Shown here piece by piece: positions 8,010 to 15,390 of a DNA stretch of 54,554 nt. The position numbers were made by a program, and so were the translations under genes. This DNA comes from Micromonospora sp. ATCC 39149 (GTDB lineage: Bacteria; Actinomycetota; Actinomycetes; Mycobacteriales; Micromonosporaceae). The notes below the pieces were generated by a model that had not been told where the DNA came from, did no database searches, and worked only from the letters and a program-made list of their open reading frames with translations. Each line of letters begins with the position of its first letter. The stretch's first letter is position 1. The DNA lies in contig NZ_GG657738.1 of the NCBI RefSeq assembly GCF_000158815.1, positions 67,346 through 121,899 of the forward strand, read 5' to 3'.

Positions 8010-9325
8010 CGCGGTTCTGCCCCTTGCGTCTCGGCGCGGTGAGCGACCTCGAGGTGACCGTCGTCGCCGTGCATCAGTCGGTCCCACTGCCGCCAGAACT
8101 CGCGGGCGGGAAGCTCGTCGGTCGTCTCCGGGACCTGCTTGTTCATGCCGCGTGACAGATCCGAGTAGCGGACCGTGCGGTTGAGATAACCCCGCTGGCA
8201 CGACTCGATGATCTCGATGTCGTCGGGGGTGGCGAAGCCGGCGGGGCCGAGGAAGGTCAGGTAGTGACTCTTGCGGAGTTTCCGGATGTCCGGATCCTCG
8301 TCCTTGGGGGCCAGGGCGACCGAGGTGATGGCCATCTGGCCGGCGCCGATCGGGTCGATCTTGCGGATCGTGATCGCGATCGCGTCGATGATCATCAAGT
8401 TGGGGAAGATCAGCAGCGCACGATTGGTGCCGGTGATCCGTTCGGCGCGTTCGGCGCCGAACCGGTCGACGAACCGTGCGGCCGTCGCCTCGATCCGCGG
8501 CCGGACCTCGGCGTCGAACATCGGCGTCCAGTAGGCGAGCGGGCGGGCTGCCGCCGGTGGCAGCTCGTTGGCTCCATGCCCCAGTCCGAGGGCGCGGCCG
8601 AAGCCTCCTCGTCGCCGTGGTGGCACCGACCCCAGCGACTCCATGTAGCCGACGTAACGCTTGTGCAGGGCCCGGAAGTGGTAGATGTCGACGCTGTTCT
8701 CCATCATGAGCTTCCAGTTGGCCCGGGCCCCGTGGAGTTGCGCACCCTGGATCACCTCCATCCCGACCTCGGACTGGTCGTCGATCAGATCGAGGTACTC
8801 CGTCGCACCCGCCAGGTACTCGGTCAAGGTGCGCGGCTGCTCCGGATCGAAGGTGACGAACACGAAACCGCGGTAGCTGTCACTACGGTGCTGGGCCAGG
8901 CCGAAGTCCGCCTTCCGGAAGCCTGGCCCGTACCCGTCCGGGATCGGGACCCCGACCAGGTCGCCCTGGTTGGAGAACGTCCAGTCGTGATACGGGCACC
9001 GGAACGACCTGGCCTGCCCGGCCGGCTGCGAGCAGATCAGAGCTCCACGGTGCGTGCAGCTGTTCGCGAACACCCGGATCACGCCGTCGGACCCGCGCGC
9101 CATGACCACCGGGCGCCCGCCGACGTCGCGTGCCACGTAGGAGCCCGGCCCGGGCACCTCCGATTCGTGCCCGACGTACAACCAGCAGCGATCGAAGATC
9201 CTGGTCATCTCCCGTGCGGCCAGGGCGTCGTCGGTGTAGGCGCGGCGATCCACGCGGAACGAGAGCCGCTCAAGGTCATCGAATACGATCGGGTCGCCCA
9301 CCGGCCGCTGCAGTTCGATCGTCAC
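8006..9325 (-). CDS. Aromatic-ring-hydroxylating dioxygenase, Rieske alpha subunit
   Basis: The 439-residue catalytic subunit of a Rieske non-heme iron oxygenase. The [2Fe-2S] ligands are Cys90-x-His92 and Cys110-x2-His113 (NSCTHRGAL, FRCPYHDW). The mononuclear iron site is in NWKLMMENSVDIYHFRALH, with bridging Asp213 and ligands His216 and His221. These enzymes add dioxygen to aromatic rings or do related monooxygenations. GTG 9325 overlaps the glycosyltransferase stop. The electron donors must come from elsewhere, since no reductase or ferredoxin is in the operon. Coupling with a glycosyltransferase and a pump suggests product tailoring or detoxification rather than growth on an aromatic compound. 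Confidence 0.92.
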   Translation of the reverse strand: MTIELQRPVGDPIVFDDLERLSFRVDRRAYTDDALAAREMTRIFDRCWLYVGHESEVPGPGSYVARDVGGRPVVMARGSDGVIRVFANSCTHRGALICSQPAGQARSFRCPYHDWTFSNQGDLVGVPIPDGYGPGFRKADFGLAQHRSDSYRGFVFVTFDPEQPRTLTEYLAGATEYLDLIDDQSEVGMEVIQGAQLHGARANWKLMMENSVDIYHFRALHKRYVGYMESLGSVPPRRRGGFGRALGLGHGANELPPAAARPLAYWTPMFDAEVRPRIEATAARFVDRFGAERAERITGTNRALLIFPNLMIIDAIAITIRKIDPIGAGQMAITSVALAPKDEDPDIRKLRKSHYLTFLGPAGFATPDDIEIIESCQRGYLNRTVRYSDLSRGMNKQVPETTDELPAREFWRQWDRLMHGDDGHLEVAHRAETQGAEPR

Positions 9326-10488
9326 TGCTCCCCCTTTCGCTGTAGCGTCTCGACCGTGCTGATGACCAGCTCGGCCGTACGCACGGCAGAATCGCCGCAC
9401 TCCGGCTGCGCAGCGCGCAGCCGGGCCCGGTAGTCCCGGGCGGGATCGAGCAGATCGGTGACGGCGTCAGCGACCGCCTGCTCGGTGACGCCGGCCGGCT
9501 CCAACGCCGTCCCGAAGCCCGCGTTACCCACGAAGTACGCCTGAACAGGCTGATCCACAGCCAGCGGGATCACCAGCATCGGTGTCGCCGCCCGGATCGA
9601 CTCCGCCACGGAGTTGTACCCGCCATGGGTGATGAACACGTCGGCGCGCTCGAGCACCTCACGTTGCGGCAGATACGGGGCGGTGAGCACTTCGTCGGGC
9701 AGCGCGAGCTCCTCGGCGAGATCTCCTACCGCAGCGATCACCTGTGCACCGGTCGCCGCCGCCCCGGTGATCACCGTGCGCAGCAGGTCCGGCCGCCGGT
9801 AGAAGATCGTGCCGAAGGAGACGTACACCACCGGGCGGTCGGGGTCGATCCGGTCCAGGCCCGAGAAGGCGACCTCGTCGCCGCGGGTGCCCGCCGCACC
9901 CGGCAACCCGACCAGCTGCACACCGTCGTCGGTGACCGCGTCGGACCCGACGAGAGCAGGAATCGTCGGCATCAAATTGAGAATCGGCGAACGGGCCGAA
10001 TGAGTCCGGGTCGACCACAACACCCCGTGCCTGGTCAGATAGTCGCCGACCTGCTCGTCGTACGGCCAGCGACCTCGTCGATGCTCGCTCGGGCATACGC
10101 CACCCAGGTTGGCCCAGATCATCCCGTACGGCACGCCGGACGCCTGTGCGCCGACCATGGCCGACGCCGTGACCGGCAGCGAATCGACGAGCACGAAGTC
10201 CGGCGCCGTCGCACGGAGCGCGTCAGCTGTCTGGTCTGCCACCGGCGACGACTGGAGCATCGGGCCGATCTTCGCCGGGTCGCCGCTCCACGGCGCCATC
10301 TCGACCTGCCCGATCGCGTGGACCTGCGTCTTGCCCAAGGCCTGGCGACGCTGCTCGTCGAGCGCGCCACCGTCGGCAGACAACAACAGCAGGTCAACCT
10401 CACTGCCAGCAGTTCGCAGCGCATTGACCACCGGAACATACGGGTTCAGGTGACCGTGCTGAGTCGTGGTGAGTAGGGCGACGCGCAT
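9322..10488 (-). CDS. GT1-family glycosyltransferase (MGT/UGT type)
   Basis: A 388-residue GT-B fold enzyme of family GT1, like macrolide and other small-molecule glycosyltransferases. The N-terminal acceptor domain begins MRVALLTTTQHGHLNPYVPV with the expected His at the active site. The nucleotide-sugar motif is FITHGGYNSVAESI followed by PMLVIPLAVDQPVQAYF (HGGxNS and the DQ pair). It is the first gene of the operon; the ATG is at 10488 and the promoter must lie in 10489-10990. It probably glycosylates a hydrophobic acceptor; acceptor and sugar are unknown. Confidence 0.9.
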   Translation of the reverse strand: MRVALLTTTQHGHLNPYVPVVNALRTAGSEVDLLLLSADGGALDEQRRQALGKTQVHAIGQVEMAPWSGDPAKIGPMLQSSPVADQTADALRATAPDFVLVDSLPVTASAMVGAQASGVPYGMIWANLGGVCPSEHRRGRWPYDEQVGDYLTRHGVLWSTRTHSARSPILNLMPTIPALVGSDAVTDDGVQLVGLPGAAGTRGDEVAFSGLDRIDPDRPVVYVSFGTIFYRRPDLLRTVITGAAATGAQVIAAVGDLAEELALPDEVLTAPYLPQREVLERADVFITHGGYNSVAESIRAATPMLVIPLAVDQPVQAYFVGNAGFGTALEPAGVTEQAVADAVTDLLDPARDYRARLRAAQPECGDSAVRTAELVISTVETLQRKGEQ

Positions 10489-10991
10489 CAGATCTCCGAT
10501 CCATCGAAAGAAGACGAACAGGGCGACTCAGGATCTGGCTCTGGATGCACCACAGCGGCCACGACCGCGACACCCCCTGCCTTCAGAAACGAGTCGAGAC
10601 GGCGACGCACGAACGGCAGAACTCCGCCCCCGGACAGGCGAGAACGCCCGGCAGGTGAAAGGGACCGTCGACGTCCGGGTACTACTAGGAGGCTCTACGC
10701 ATTCCCCACCATCGCTGAGGGACACATCGGTCGACGCTACTCGGAACAACCTCGAAATAACCGGATTCACCACCTGCCCCAGGCGGTTTCACAAAGCCTG
10801 CCGGGATGCGCAATCGATGTCAATGCCCCTCAACTGGCAGCTGCCCCAGTCGTACTCGGCGTCCTCGCGGTGCAGGTCCCGGTATTCGAGCTTAGTGGGG
10901 TCTCGTCCATATTCGGCAATGGGCGTGGACAGTGGCGCGTTCGGCGGTGTACCGGGCGACCGAGCGAGCCGCCGCCGTGAAGTCGTCAGGT
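10489..10991. other. Intergenic region upstream of the glycosyltransferase operon
   Basis: Holds the operon promoter, which I cannot pinpoint. At about 10789-10935 a minus-strand frame reads like a protein C-terminus (EYRDLHREDAEYDWGSCQL), possibly the tail of a decayed gene, but I do not recognise it. No other gene is supported. Confidence 0.4.
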
Positions 10992-11163
10992 TCAGGCCGG
11001 GGGTGGGCTGATGAGGGCCTGGACGACGACGAACACCGCGATGGCGAGTACGAGGTAGACGAAGGCGCGGCTGAGACGTTTCGCGGCTAGTCCGGCGGCA
11101 AGGCGTCCGGCGGCGAAGGAGCCGGTGATCGCGGCGGCGGTGAAGGCGGCGGCGTTCGCCGCG
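10992..11163 (-). pseudogene. C-terminal fragment of a TauE/SafE-type membrane exporter
   Basis: About 56 codons ending AFVYLVLAIAVFVVVQALIS plus PPPA and stop. Together with the preceding AAITGSFAAGRLAAGLAAKR they match the last loop and final helix of TauE/SafE (sulfite exporter family) permeases. Homology stops at about 11163, where the GH62 fragment begins in the opposite orientation. The rest of the exporter is missing. Confidence 0.55.
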
Positions 11164-11167
11164 GATC

Positions 11168-11509
11168 CGGGGTACCGACGCGTACCTGACGATCGTCGAG
11201 GGGTTCGACTCCCAGGGGCGGCGGTGCTACCGGGCGTGGACGGCGGACCGCCTCGACGGGGTTTGGACGCCCCACGGCGCCGGCGACGACGCCTTCGCCC
11301 ACCACAGCAACGTGACCTTCCCCGCCGGCGTGTGGTCGGCCGCCGTCAGCCACGGCGAACTCGTCCGCGCCGGGTACGACGAGCGCATGGAGATTGACCC
11401 GCAGCGGCTCCAACTGCTGTACCAGGGCGTGGACGTGGCCGGGGCCGGCACGCCGTACGCGCTGCTGCCGTGGCGGATCGGACTGCTCACCCGCACCGAC
11501 GGCGAGTGA
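11168..11509 (+). pseudogene. C-terminal fragment of a GH62 alpha-L-arabinofuranosidase
   Basis: The frame ends at 11509 and carries family-62 features: AYLTIVEGFDSQGRRCYRAW, LDGVWTPHG, AAVSHGELVRAGYDERMEID, LQLLYQGVD and a closing LPWRIGLLT. In intact GH62 enzymes (secreted debranching enzymes for arabinoxylan) these form the last two blades and the C-terminus. The first two thirds, including the catalytic carboxylates, are absent. The break at about 11165 coincides with the end of the TauE scrap, a fusion of two unrelated gene ends. Confidence 0.75.
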
Positions 11510-11578
11510 CCGTGGCGCGGCCGGGCTGGGCCCGACCCTGCGCGATCCGCTCGTGGCCGACTCCGCCCGCCGCCGACC

Positions 11579-11612
11579 CGGGAACACCCCTGCCCGGGCA
11601 GGGGTGTTCCCG
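11579..11612. terminator. Perfect 34-bp palindrome, bidirectional terminator
   Basis: Arms CGGGAACACCCCTGCC and GGCAGGGGTGTTCCCG form a near-perfect hairpin between the convergent GH62 fragment and the NLP gene stop at 11620. There is no T-tract, as is usual for actinomycete terminators. Confidence 0.85.
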
Positions 11613-11619
11613 TGGAAGC

Positions 11620-12441
11620 TCACACGTCCGGGCTGAAGGGGATCCCGGCGGGCAGCGCCTCTCGCAGCGTGGCAGCGAACGTGCCGTCCTTCAGGCCGAA
11701 GTTGGCGCTGCCCCAGTCGGCGCCGCTCAGCTTCTCCCGCACCCCGGCCGGATAGCCGTTCCAGCCGACCAGCGTCGGCTGGTGCCAGCTGCCGTGGTGG
11801 TTCTCCGGCGGCTCGTCGGCGGCGTTGGCCAGCCGGAAGGCGTGCGACCCGACACCCTCCTTGTGGTAGACGACCTTCGGATGGGTGCCCTCCCAGCGGA
11901 CCCGGTCGGCGGCGTGCACTGTGAAGTCGCCGTGCGCTGAGGTCGCCACGTAGTGCGCCCGGTCACCGTGCACCCAGACCACGACGTGCTCCCAGTCGTG
12001 CCGATGCCCGCTGTGGACGTTGGCCACGAGCTGGTCCTTCTCGAAGTAGAGGCCGTAGGCGTAGGCGCACCAGCCGTTGTTGCAGGCGTGCCGCGAGTAC
12101 CCGTTGGCGTTGTCCAGGTCGGACCAGTCGCGGCACTGACCGGCGAGCGGGCCGGTCGGCTTCAGCCCGCCGTTGAGCGTCCCGTCGGGGCCGATCGCCG
12201 GGGCCGGGTAGCAGCCGTCGGTGTCGTAGTCGTAGGCGGGTTGCCACTTGCGCTCGGTCGCCTCCGCGTTGCCCGGCAGTTTCCGGTGCGTCGTGGCGAG
12301 GGCGACGCCGGCCCCGGCGATGACCATCGCGGCGGCACCGACCACGGCGACCAGCGGCCGCAGAACGTGCCGGGTCCTCGCCCTGCCCCGCCGGCCACGC
12401 CCGGGATCGTCGGCGGTGGACAGCGCTACGGGATCGGCCAT
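11620..12441 (-). CDS. NPP1/NLP family secreted protein (necrosis- and ethylene-inducing-like)
   Basis: A 273-residue NPP1-domain protein. The family hallmark heptapeptide GHRHDWE is at residues 145-151; in plant-pathogen NLPs it forms the metal site needed for binding glycosyl inositol phosphoryl ceramides and lysing dicot membranes. The N-terminus has a basic region, then a hydrophobic segment (PLVAVVGAAAMVIAGAGVAL, about 29-48), a signal peptide or anchor. Cys77, Cys103, Cys120 and Cys125 could form disulfides. Length matches bacterial NLPs plus a leader. It lies beside polysaccharide-degrading genes. Toxicity is not implied by the fold alone. Confidence 0.88.
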   Translation of the reverse strand: MADPVALSTADDPGRGRRGRARTRHVLRPLVAVVGAAAMVIAGAGVALATTHRKLPGNAEATERKWQPAYDYDTDGCYPAPAIGPDGTLNGGLKPTGPLAGQCRDWSDLDNANGYSRHACNNGWCAYAYGLYFEKDQLVANVHSGHRHDWEHVVVWVHGDRAHYVATSAHGDFTVHAADRVRWEGTHPKVVYHKEGVGSHAFRLANAADEPPENHHGSWHQPTLVGWNGYPAGVREKLSGADWGSANFGLKDGTFAATLREALPAGIPFSPDV

Positions 12442-12670
12442 ATCGAAAACTCCTCACATCTGGTCCAGGTTGGGCACGAGTGTCGCCACGGGAGCTGTCC
12501 AGCGCCAGACGCCCATGCGTCTGTGTCCTGAACTGCTGCCACCGGTGGATACGGCGCGATCGTCAGGTGACCGCGGCCGACCAACCGGAATGTGCGCCGC
12601 CGGTCCGGAAGCGACGAAGCCAGGCCGTCCGCGCGGCCCCTTGCCCCGTGCCGCTGGTTGATCTAGGCTC

Positions 12671-12684
12671 GGAAAGCGCTTACC
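12671..12684. promoter_or_regulatory. LacI-type operator upstream of the carbohydrate operon
   Basis: GGAAAGCGCTTACC, a 14-bp palindrome with one mismatch around AAGCGCTT, the core recognised by LacI/CcpA-like repressors of actinobacterial sugar operons. It sits 27 bp before GTG 12711. The local regulator at 17393-18490 has a DeoR-type reader, so a LacI protein encoded elsewhere may act here. Confidence 0.55.
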
Positions 12685-12710
12685 CCACCCCGTCTGCCGA
12701 GAGGGCGAGC

Positions 12711-13499
12711 GTGCCACCAGTGAACCGGCCCCTGTCTCCCGGCATCTGCTCGGTGACCCTTCGACACCTGCCCGCGTCGACGGTGCTGGATGTCACCGCC
12801 GACGCCCGGCTGTCCTGCGTCGAATGGGGTGCCGACGTGCACGTCCCACCGGGTGACCGCGCGACGGCGGCCCGGGTACGCGCCGAGGGCCTCGACCGGG
12901 GCATCCGGGTCGCCTCCTACGGCTCCTACTTCCACGCCGGTCCGCACACCGCCGACGACTTCACCGCCGTGCTGTCCAGCGCGGTCGCCCTCGGCGCCCC
13001 GCGGATCCGGATCTGGGCCGGCACCGTCGGCTCCGCGGCGGCCACCGTCGAGCAGCGCCGAGCGGTGGTCCACGAAACCCGCGCCGCCGCACGGCAGGCC
13101 AGCGACGTCGGAATCGACCTGGCCTTCGAGTACCACTCCGGCACGCTGACCGACACCGTCGGGTCGACACTGGACCTGCTCGCCGACGTCGGGCATCCCG
13201 GCGTGCGCACGTACTGGCAGCCAAGCGTGGGGCTCGCCGACGCCGACGCCCTCGACGACCTGCGGCAGGTGCTGCCCTGGGTCGACACGGTGCACGTGTT
13301 CTCCTGGTGGCCCCGGCAGGAGCGCCTGCCGCTGGGGGCCCGTGACCGGCTCTGGCGCGACGTGTTCACCCTGCTGCGCGGCACCGGACGCCAGCACGAC
13401 ACCCTGCTGGAGTTCGTGGTCGACGACGACGCCGACCGGGTCGCCGACGAGGCCGCCACGCTCACCCGCCTCATCGCGGAAGGCGACGAGCGTGACTGA
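12711..13499 (+). CDS. Sugar phosphate isomerase/epimerase-like TIM-barrel protein
   Basis: A 262-residue xylose isomerase-like TIM barrel (AP endonuclease family 2 superfamily). Barrel strands with metal-site acidic and His residues are visible: LSCVEWGADVHVP, PRIRIWAGTVGS, IDLAFEYHSGTLTDT, YWQPSVGLAD and VHVFSW. GTG 12711 follows GAGAGGG; the frame is open further upstream without coding character. It is the first gene of an operon whose next genes are a lyase and a DUF2264 protein, and its stop overlaps the lyase start. It probably isomerises or epimerises a product of polysaccharide cleavage. Confidence 0.8.
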   Translation: MPPVNRPLSPGICSVTLRHLPASTVLDVTADARLSCVEWGADVHVPPGDRATAARVRAEGLDRGIRVASYGSYFHAGPHTADDFTAVLSSAVALGAPRIRIWAGTVGSAAATVEQRRAVVHETRAAARQASDVGIDLAFEYHSGTLTDTVGSTLDLLADVGHPGVRTYWQPSVGLADADALDDLRQVLPWVDTVHVFSWWPRQERLPLGARDRLWRDVFTLLRGTGRQHDTLLEFVVDDDADRVADEAATLTRLIAEGDERD

Positions 13500-15390
13500 C
13501 CGGGGACCACTGGCCCGCCGCTGGGAGTTGCTCGGCGCGGACGTCCGGGCGGCCGCCCTCGCACGGGGGCGGGAGGCGATCGGGCTCGCCCCGCCCGGTG
13601 ACCGGCGGGCCTGGTCCCACGTGGACGAGGTCACCGCCCGCGCGATCATCGAGCGGGCCGAGGCGAACCGGCGCAGCCCGTGGCCGCAGCTGCGGCTGTC
13701 CGACTACGCACGCTACTGGCGCGACGGCAACCGCACCGCCTACGAGGAGCCGGCCGGCGAGCTGCGTCGGCGTACGTCCGTGGCGGTGCTGGCCGCGGTG
13801 CTCGGCGGGCAGCCGTACCTCGACGAGGCGGCGGACGGCCTGCTGGCGCTCTGCGAGCAGACCACCTGGTGCTGGGCGGCACACGAATCCTTCGCCGCGG
13901 AGCGCGGGCAGGTGCTGCCCGACCCTGACCGCCCCTACCTCGACCTCGGCGCCGCCGAAACCGTCGCCGTGCTGGCCTGGGCCGACCTGCTCCTGGCCCC
14001 GGCCCTGGACGCCCGGGTGCCCGGACTGCGTGACAGGATGCGTCGGGAGGCCCGGCGGCGCGTCGTCGAGCCGTTCCTGGGCAGCCGGGAGTGGCACTGG
14101 CTCGGCCTGGACGGGCACCTGCACAACTGGAACCCGTGGATCCACGGTCACCTCCTCGCGACCGCCCTGTTCCTGGTCGACGACGCACCGGTGCGGGCTC
14201 GGGTGGTCGACCTCGTCGTCGACGGCCTCGACCGGTACCTCACCGCCCTGCCCGCCGACGGCGGCTGCGACGAGGGCTACGCCTACTGGTGGAACGGGCC
14301 GGCACGTCTCGCCGAGGCCCTCGACCTGCTCGACCGGGCCACCGACGGGCTGCTGGACCCGTGGCACTGGGCGCCCCTGCCCGAGCTGGCCCGGTACCCG
14401 CACCGGATGGCGCTCGGCGACGGATGGTACGTCAACGTCGGCGACGGCCCTGCCCGTCCCGACGTCGAGCAGGCGTGGCACGTGTTGCACCGGTGGGGTC
14501 GGGCCACCGGCGACCAGCAGGTCGTCGCGCACGCGGCGAGCCACCGCGTCCCGGGTACGCCGGCGGTGACAGCCGACGCCGGGCTGGGCAGGGCCGTGCT
14601 CGGGCTCGCCGACGTGTCGTGGGCCGCCCAGTCGCCGGCTGCCGCGCCGTTGCCCGCGACGTCCTGGCTGCCCGAGGTCGAGGTGCTGGTCAGCCGCGAG
14701 CACCCCGGCTCCACCCGAGGGCTGTGCGTGGCGGTCAAGGGCGGGCACAACGACGAGAACCACAATCACAACGACGTCGGCTCCTACCTGGTGGCGCTGG
14801 ACGGGGTGCCCGTGCTGGTCGACCTCGGGCAGCCGACCTACACGGCGGTCTCCTTCACCGCCCGGCGGTACGAGCAGTGGGTCACCCAGAGCCAGTGGCA
14901 CAACCTGCCGGTCGTCAACGGCCACGGGCAGTCTCCCGGGCCCGGGTTCCGGGCCACGGCGATGACCGTCGACCTCGGCGCGGACGGCGACACCGCCCGA
15001 CTCGACCTCGCGGGCACGTACGCCCCGGACGCCGGCTGCCGGTCGTGGCAGCGGCAGGTACGCCTCGACCGGCGTACGGGGACGGTCGCCGTGACCGACG
15101 CCTGGCAGGTCGACCACCCAACCGACGTCCGGCTGCACCACGTGATCGCCGGCGATCCGCTCGCCCACCAGGCCGGGGAGCTGACCATCCGCTCCCTCGG
15201 CGGGCGCGTGCTCACCCTGGCGTGGGATCCGCACGCCGGAGCCGGACGGCTCGAACGGCACGTCGTGGACGATCCGCTGCTGTGCGGTGTCTGGGGTGAG
15301 GCCGTTCACCGGCTGATCCTCGTGCCGCCGGCAGCGACCGCCGGCTCGTTCACCCTGACCGCCTCGGGAGGCCAGCATGACCGCCGATGA
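13492..15390 (+). CDS. Heparinase II/III-like polysaccharide lyase
   Basis: A 632-residue protein with an alpha/alpha toroid (about residues 20-350) followed by a heparinase II/III-like beta domain. The signature NHNHNDVGSY begins at about residue 423; its histidines are part of the catalytic and zinc region in PL12/PL15/PL17/PL21-type lyases. No signal peptide is seen, so it probably acts on imported oligosaccharides, which fits the ABC importer downstream. GTG 13492 overlaps the end of the isomerase gene by 8 bp. The substrate, a uronic-acid-containing glycan, is inferred from the family. Confidence 0.85.
   Translation: MTDRGPLARRWELLGADVRAAALARGREAIGLAPPGDRRAWSHVDEVTARAIIERAEANRRSPWPQLRLSDYARYWRDGNRTAYEEPAGELRRRTSVAVLAAVLGGQPYLDEAADGLLALCEQTTWCWAAHESFAAERGQVLPDPDRPYLDLGAAETVAVLAWADLLLAPALDARVPGLRDRMRREARRRVVEPFLGSREWHWLGLDGHLHNWNPWIHGHLLATALFLVDDAPVRARVVDLVVDGLDRYLTALPADGGCDEGYAYWWNGPARLAEALDLLDRATDGLLDPWHWAPLPELARYPHRMALGDGWYVNVGDGPARPDVEQAWHVLHRWGRATGDQQVVAHAASHRVPGTPAVTADAGLGRAVLGLADVSWAAQSPAAAPLPATSWLPEVEVLVSREHPGSTRGLCVAVKGGHNDENHNHNDVGSYLVALDGVPVLVDLGQPTYTAVSFTARRYEQWVTQSQWHNLPVVNGHGQSPGPGFRATAMTVDLGADGDTARLDLAGTYAPDAGCRSWQRQVRLDRRTGTVAVTDAWQVDHPTDVRLHHVIAGDPLAHQAGELTIRSLGGRVLTLAWDPHAGAGRLERHVVDDPLLCGVWGEAVHRLILVPPAATAGSFTLTASGGQHDRR

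Noticed and set aside
11195..11220. tRNA-like GGTTCGACTCCC
   Set aside because: It resembles a T-arm by chance. It lies in the GH62 coding fragment and no cloverleaf can be formed.
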